Source of the DNA: Streptomyces griseoluteus
GTDB lineage: Bacteria > Actinomycetota > Actinomycetes > Streptomycetales > Streptomycetaceae
DNA length: 64,000 nt
Direction of reading: 5' to 3'
Assembly (NCBI RefSeq): GCF_004784465.1
Contig: NZ_SRRU01000003.1
Span: 434,001-498,000 of the forward strand
Shown here in pieces: positions 61,639 through 64,000 of this stretch; position 1 is the stretch's first letter; each line of letters begins with the position of its first letter. Both the position numbers and the translations under genes were made by a program. Below the pieces are notes generated by a model. That model saw only the letters and a list, made by a program, of their open reading frames with translations. It was not told where the DNA came from and did not search any database.

Positions 61639-63345
61639 TCAGCCCTTGGCGGGCCCCCGGTGCCGGGGTTCGTGGTTGCGGGCGACGATCGAGGCGTTCA
61701 GACAGGTGGCGTACGCGCACCAGGCCGCGTAGGGCAGCAGGACGACGGCCGCTTTGCGGTCCGTCCGGGCGACGCGGGCCAGGAGGCGGACATTGCTCGC
61801 GTCCAGCAGGAGGGTGCCCGCGAGACCGGCGAGCGGGCTGCGGAGCCGGAAGAAGAGGTTGCTCCAGCCGGCGTTCAGGGCGAGGTTGGCGGCGAATTCA
61901 CCGGCCAGGGCCTTCCGCTGGGGCCCGCGAGCCGCGTTCAGGGCGCGGCCGCCCGCCACGGCGATGGAGGCGTACAGCGGGGTCCAGACCGCGCCGAACG
62001 CCCAGGGCGGCGGCTGCCAGTCGGGAGTGTTCAGCTCGCGGTACCAGCGGGCGTCCGGCCGCGTGGCCCGCGCCCCCGCGACCGCCGTCGCCGTGACGGC
62101 CCCGGCGCAGAGGGCGTAGGGCACCCAGCGGTGGGGCCGGCTCCGGACGGTGGCCGGGTCGAGCGGTACGGCAGTGCGGTCGGCCTTCGCGCCGGTGCTT
62201 CGGGTGCCCTTGTTCAACCCGACCGCGGCACCCCGGTCGGCCTGGGCCGCGCCACTGCGGCCGGCCTCGCCCGCAGCACTGCCGTCGCCCTCGGTCATGC
62301 CCTCCCCGCTACCCCCCTCCCCCTCCGTCATGCCGCCCCGAAAGGGCCGGTCGCCCACGCCCACCTCGCCCCGGCTGGTGAGCCGGAACAGCAGCACCAG
62401 GGACGGCACGATCAGCAGGCCCGCGACGACGGCGACGCCCACCACGACCGCCAGAGTGGCGTTCGGTGCCGCGGCCTCGGTGATGGAGAGGTGGGTGCCC
62501 AGGAGGTACGGCGTCTGGGCCACGCCCCAGCCGACGATGACCAGCGCGACCGCGCCCGCCGCCGCCACCCGGGTGCCGACGGTCCGCCTGGCCCACAGCA
62601 GGGCGAGTCCGACCAGGCCGCCGACGGCCGCGAGGACCACCAGGGGCAGCGCCGGCCCGCTGAGGCGGTCGAAGAGGCGCGGCGAGTCGGCCTGGAGGAC
62701 GAAGATGCCGGCGATGCTGACCGCACCGGTGACCGCCCCGGCGGCCATCGCCCGGTCCCGGAAGTACCGGTAGAGCTTCTGGTCGTCGCGGTGCAGCGCC
62801 TCCACCGTCAGATAGGTGGCCGCGAGGTAGGAGCAGGCCAGGACGGCGAGGATGCCGCCGAGGATGCTGGAGGGGTTGACCCAGCTGGAGATCGCGTCGC
62901 CGTTGCCCGCGGTGGGCACGCGGCCGGAGGCCAGGCCGCCCGCGATGGCGCCGAAGCAGTACGGCGTCAGGACCGAGGACAGCGCGAAGGCGGCCCCGTA
63001 CAGGCGTTGCTCCTCGGTGCGGACGGTGGCCTTGCGGAAGGCGAATCCGGCGCCGCGCAGCACGATGCCGAGCAGGGCGAGGATCAGCGGGATGTAGAGG
63101 GTGGTGGTGATGGCGGCGAAGGCGGGCGGGAAGGCGGTCCACAGGACGACGAGGCAGTAGATCAGCCAGGTGTGGTTGGCCTCCCAGACGGGGGCGAGGG
63201 ACACGTCGATCAGATGGCGTGGCTCGCGGCCGCGTTTGGCGCCGCCCGCGATCAGGTCCCAGAAGCCCGCGCCGAAGTCCGCCCCGCCCAGCACCGCGTA
63301 GGCGACGACGCCGATGAAGAGGAATGCCGCGACCAGCTCGGCCAT
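61639..63345 (-). CDS. cydB: Cytochrome bd oxidase subunit II fused to TspO/MBR domain
   Basis: This 568-aa single frame has three parts. CydB (1-about 325) includes GGADFGAGFWDLIAGG, VWEANHTWLIYCLVVLW and GIVLRGAGFAFRK. A low-complexity linker (about 326-405) contains repeated MTEG-type segments. A complete TspO/MBR domain (about 405-558) shows WYRELNTPDWQPPPW, VWTPLYASIAVAG, LNAGWSNLFFRLRS and LPYAAWCAYATCLN. Usual CydB is about 335 aa. TspO proteins bind porphyrins. M350 (62298) has a GGGGAGG site before it, so a separate TspO could also be made. It starts directly after the cydA stop. Confidence 0.88.
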   Translation of the reverse strand: MAELVAAFLFIGVVAYAVLGGADFGAGFWDLIAGGAKRGREPRHLIDVSLAPVWEANHTWLIYCLVVLWTAFPPAFAAITTTLYIPLILALLGIVLRGAGFAFRKATVRTEEQRLYGAAFALSSVLTPYCFGAIAGGLASGRVPTAGNGDAISSWVNPSSILGGILAVLACSYLAATYLTVEALHRDDQKLYRYFRDRAMAAGAVTGAVSIAGIFVLQADSPRLFDRLSGPALPLVVLAAVGGLVGLALLWARRTVGTRVAAAGAVALVIVGWGVAQTPYLLGTHLSITEAAAPNATLAVVVGVAVVAGLLIVPSLVLLFRLTSRGEVGVGDRPFRGGMTEGEGGSGEGMTEGDGSAAGEAGRSGAAQADRGAAVGLNKGTRSTGAKADRTAVPLDPATVRSRPHRWVPYALCAGAVTATAVAGARATRPDARWYRELNTPDWQPPPWAFGAVWTPLYASIAVAGGRALNAARGPQRKALAGEFAANLALNAGWSNLFFRLRSPLAGLAGTLLLDASNVRLLARVARTDRKAAVVLLPYAAWCAYATCLNASIVARNHEPRHRGPAKG

Positions 63346-64000
63346 TTACCGCACCTTCCCCTCGGAGCGCTCGCGCCGGGAGGCGGGGGCGGCATCGGGG
63401 CCGTAGGGGACGGGGACGTTCTCGTCGCCCTGCTTGTGCCAGCGCCGCTTCATCGACAGCAGGACCCAGATGGCGCCGGTGCCGACCGCCGCGTAGAGCA
63501 CCAGGACCCCGGCGAAGGTGGGCCAGAGGTTGCCCTGGGTGGTCACCGCGTCTCTGGTGCGCAGCAGCCCGACGACGACCCACGGCTGGCGGCCGACCTC
63601 GGTGACCACCCAGCCGCTCTCCAGGCTGAGGATCGAGACGATGCCGCACAGGGAGGCGGCGCCCAGGAACCAGCGGTTGGTCTGCAGGGTGTTCCGGCGC
63701 TTCCACCACACCCATACGAACCAGGCGGCGACGGCCAGCATCAGCATGGAGGTGCCGACCATGATGTCGAACGCCCAGTGCACGATGTTGACCTGGGCGG
63801 TGGTGGGTCTGATATCGGCCGGGATGGCGTCGAGCCCCTGGATGCGGGTCGAGGGTTTGAATCCGGCCAGGATGGAGGCCGCCCAGGGCACCGAGATGCC
63901 GTAGCGCGGCTCGCCGTCGATGAGGACGCCGCCGAGGGTCTCGGGGACGTGGGTGCCGGTGGTGGGCAGCAGTTCGATGGCGGCGAACTTGGCGGGCTCC
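63346..64000 (-). CDS. cydA: Cytochrome bd oxidase subunit I (5' part beyond window)
   Basis: The visible 217 C-terminal residues include EPAKFAAIE and HVPETLGG near the right edge, then VNIVHWAFDIMVGTSMLML, LESGWVVTEVGRQPWVVVG and LLRTRDAVT, all conserved in CydA. The Trp-Glu-Val quinol-side segment GWVVTEVGRQPW is intact. The gene runs off the right end. Its TAA touches the cydB ATG with no gap, so the two subunits are coupled. It is the terminal oxidase used at low oxygen. Confidence 0.94.
   Translation of the reverse strand, partial: EPAKFAAIELLPTTGTHVPETLGGVLIDGEPRYGISVPWAASILAGFKPSTRIQGLDAIPADIRPTTAQVNIVHWAFDIMVGTSMLMLAVAAWFVWVWWKRRNTLQTNRWFLGAASLCGIVSILSLESGWVVTEVGRQPWVVVGLLRTRDAVTTQGNLWPTFAGVLVLYAAVGTGAIWVLLSMKRRWHKQGDENVPVPYGPDAAPASRRERSEGKVR

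Noticed and set aside
1..64000. CRISPR arrays, tRNA or rRNA genes, insertion sequences, prophage
   Set aside because: No spaced direct repeats, cloverleaf-like sequences, transposase or phage genes were seen on reading through the window.

Overview
The window is very GC-rich. Its genes are densely packed, often with 4-bp ATGA/GTGA stop-start overlaps, many GTG starts and third-position G/C codons. Together with DUF3040, LigB-type ligase, MurT/GatD, the RppA/CYP158A/cupin trio and a typical streptomycete intergenic repeat, this points to a Streptomyces chromosome. No rRNA, tRNA, IS element or CRISPR array was seen. Family names and S. coelicolor parallels are recalled from general knowledge, not searched.

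Region 1 (1-8629, minus) is a nine-gene, almost fully overlapping operon cut by the left edge: SDR/UDP-xylose-type epimerase, carbamoyltransferase, GT2, GmhB phosphatase, GT9 heptosyltransferase, two GT4s, GmhA isomerase and HldE-type kinase. It reads as a pathway for a heptose-containing, carbamoylated surface glycan or glycosylated metabolite.

Region 2 (8999-20315) holds stress and accessory genes: a PLP decarboxylase, DUF3040 and CBS proteins (the last two with candidate sigma-B-like promoters), an isochorismatase-like hydrolase, a PucR-type regulator, a flotillin/NfeD pair, an SRPBCC protein with a CrtI-like oxidoreductase, a PfpI/DJ-1 protein, a decayed remnant of the STM4011-STM4015 operon, a DUF1330 protein and a cold-shock protein.

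Region 3 (20403-31088) holds a DEAD-box helicase, a phosphatase/kinase/receiver signalling operon and a kdp potassium-ATPase operon (two tiny membrane peptides, A, B, C, E) with no kdpD sensor.

Region 4 (31423-38728, plus) starts with a four-gene overlapping operon of NUDIX proteins, a GNAT-NUDIX fusion and a VanX-like dipeptidase. A secreted M1 peptidase and a peptidoglycan amidase follow.

Region 5 (38876-60446) contains acyl-CoA dehydrogenase genes, a leaderless XRE-cupin regulator, LigB-NUDIX, aldehyde dehydrogenase, the rppA-CYP158A-cupin pigment cluster, a TetR/acyl-CoA dehydrogenase pair, peptide deformylase, MurT-GatD, phosphofructokinase, a CtaG-like protein, and an Lrp regulator beside dimethylargininase and ornithine aminotransferase. 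The part from LigB to RocD resembles the S. coelicolor SCO1202-SCO1223 block as I remember it.

Region 6 (60499-64000, minus) has a DUF305 lipoprotein, a small histidine/cysteine-rich membrane protein, and cydA-cydB. This cydB is one continuous frame that carries a TspO/MBR domain at its C-terminus, the most unusual architecture in the window.
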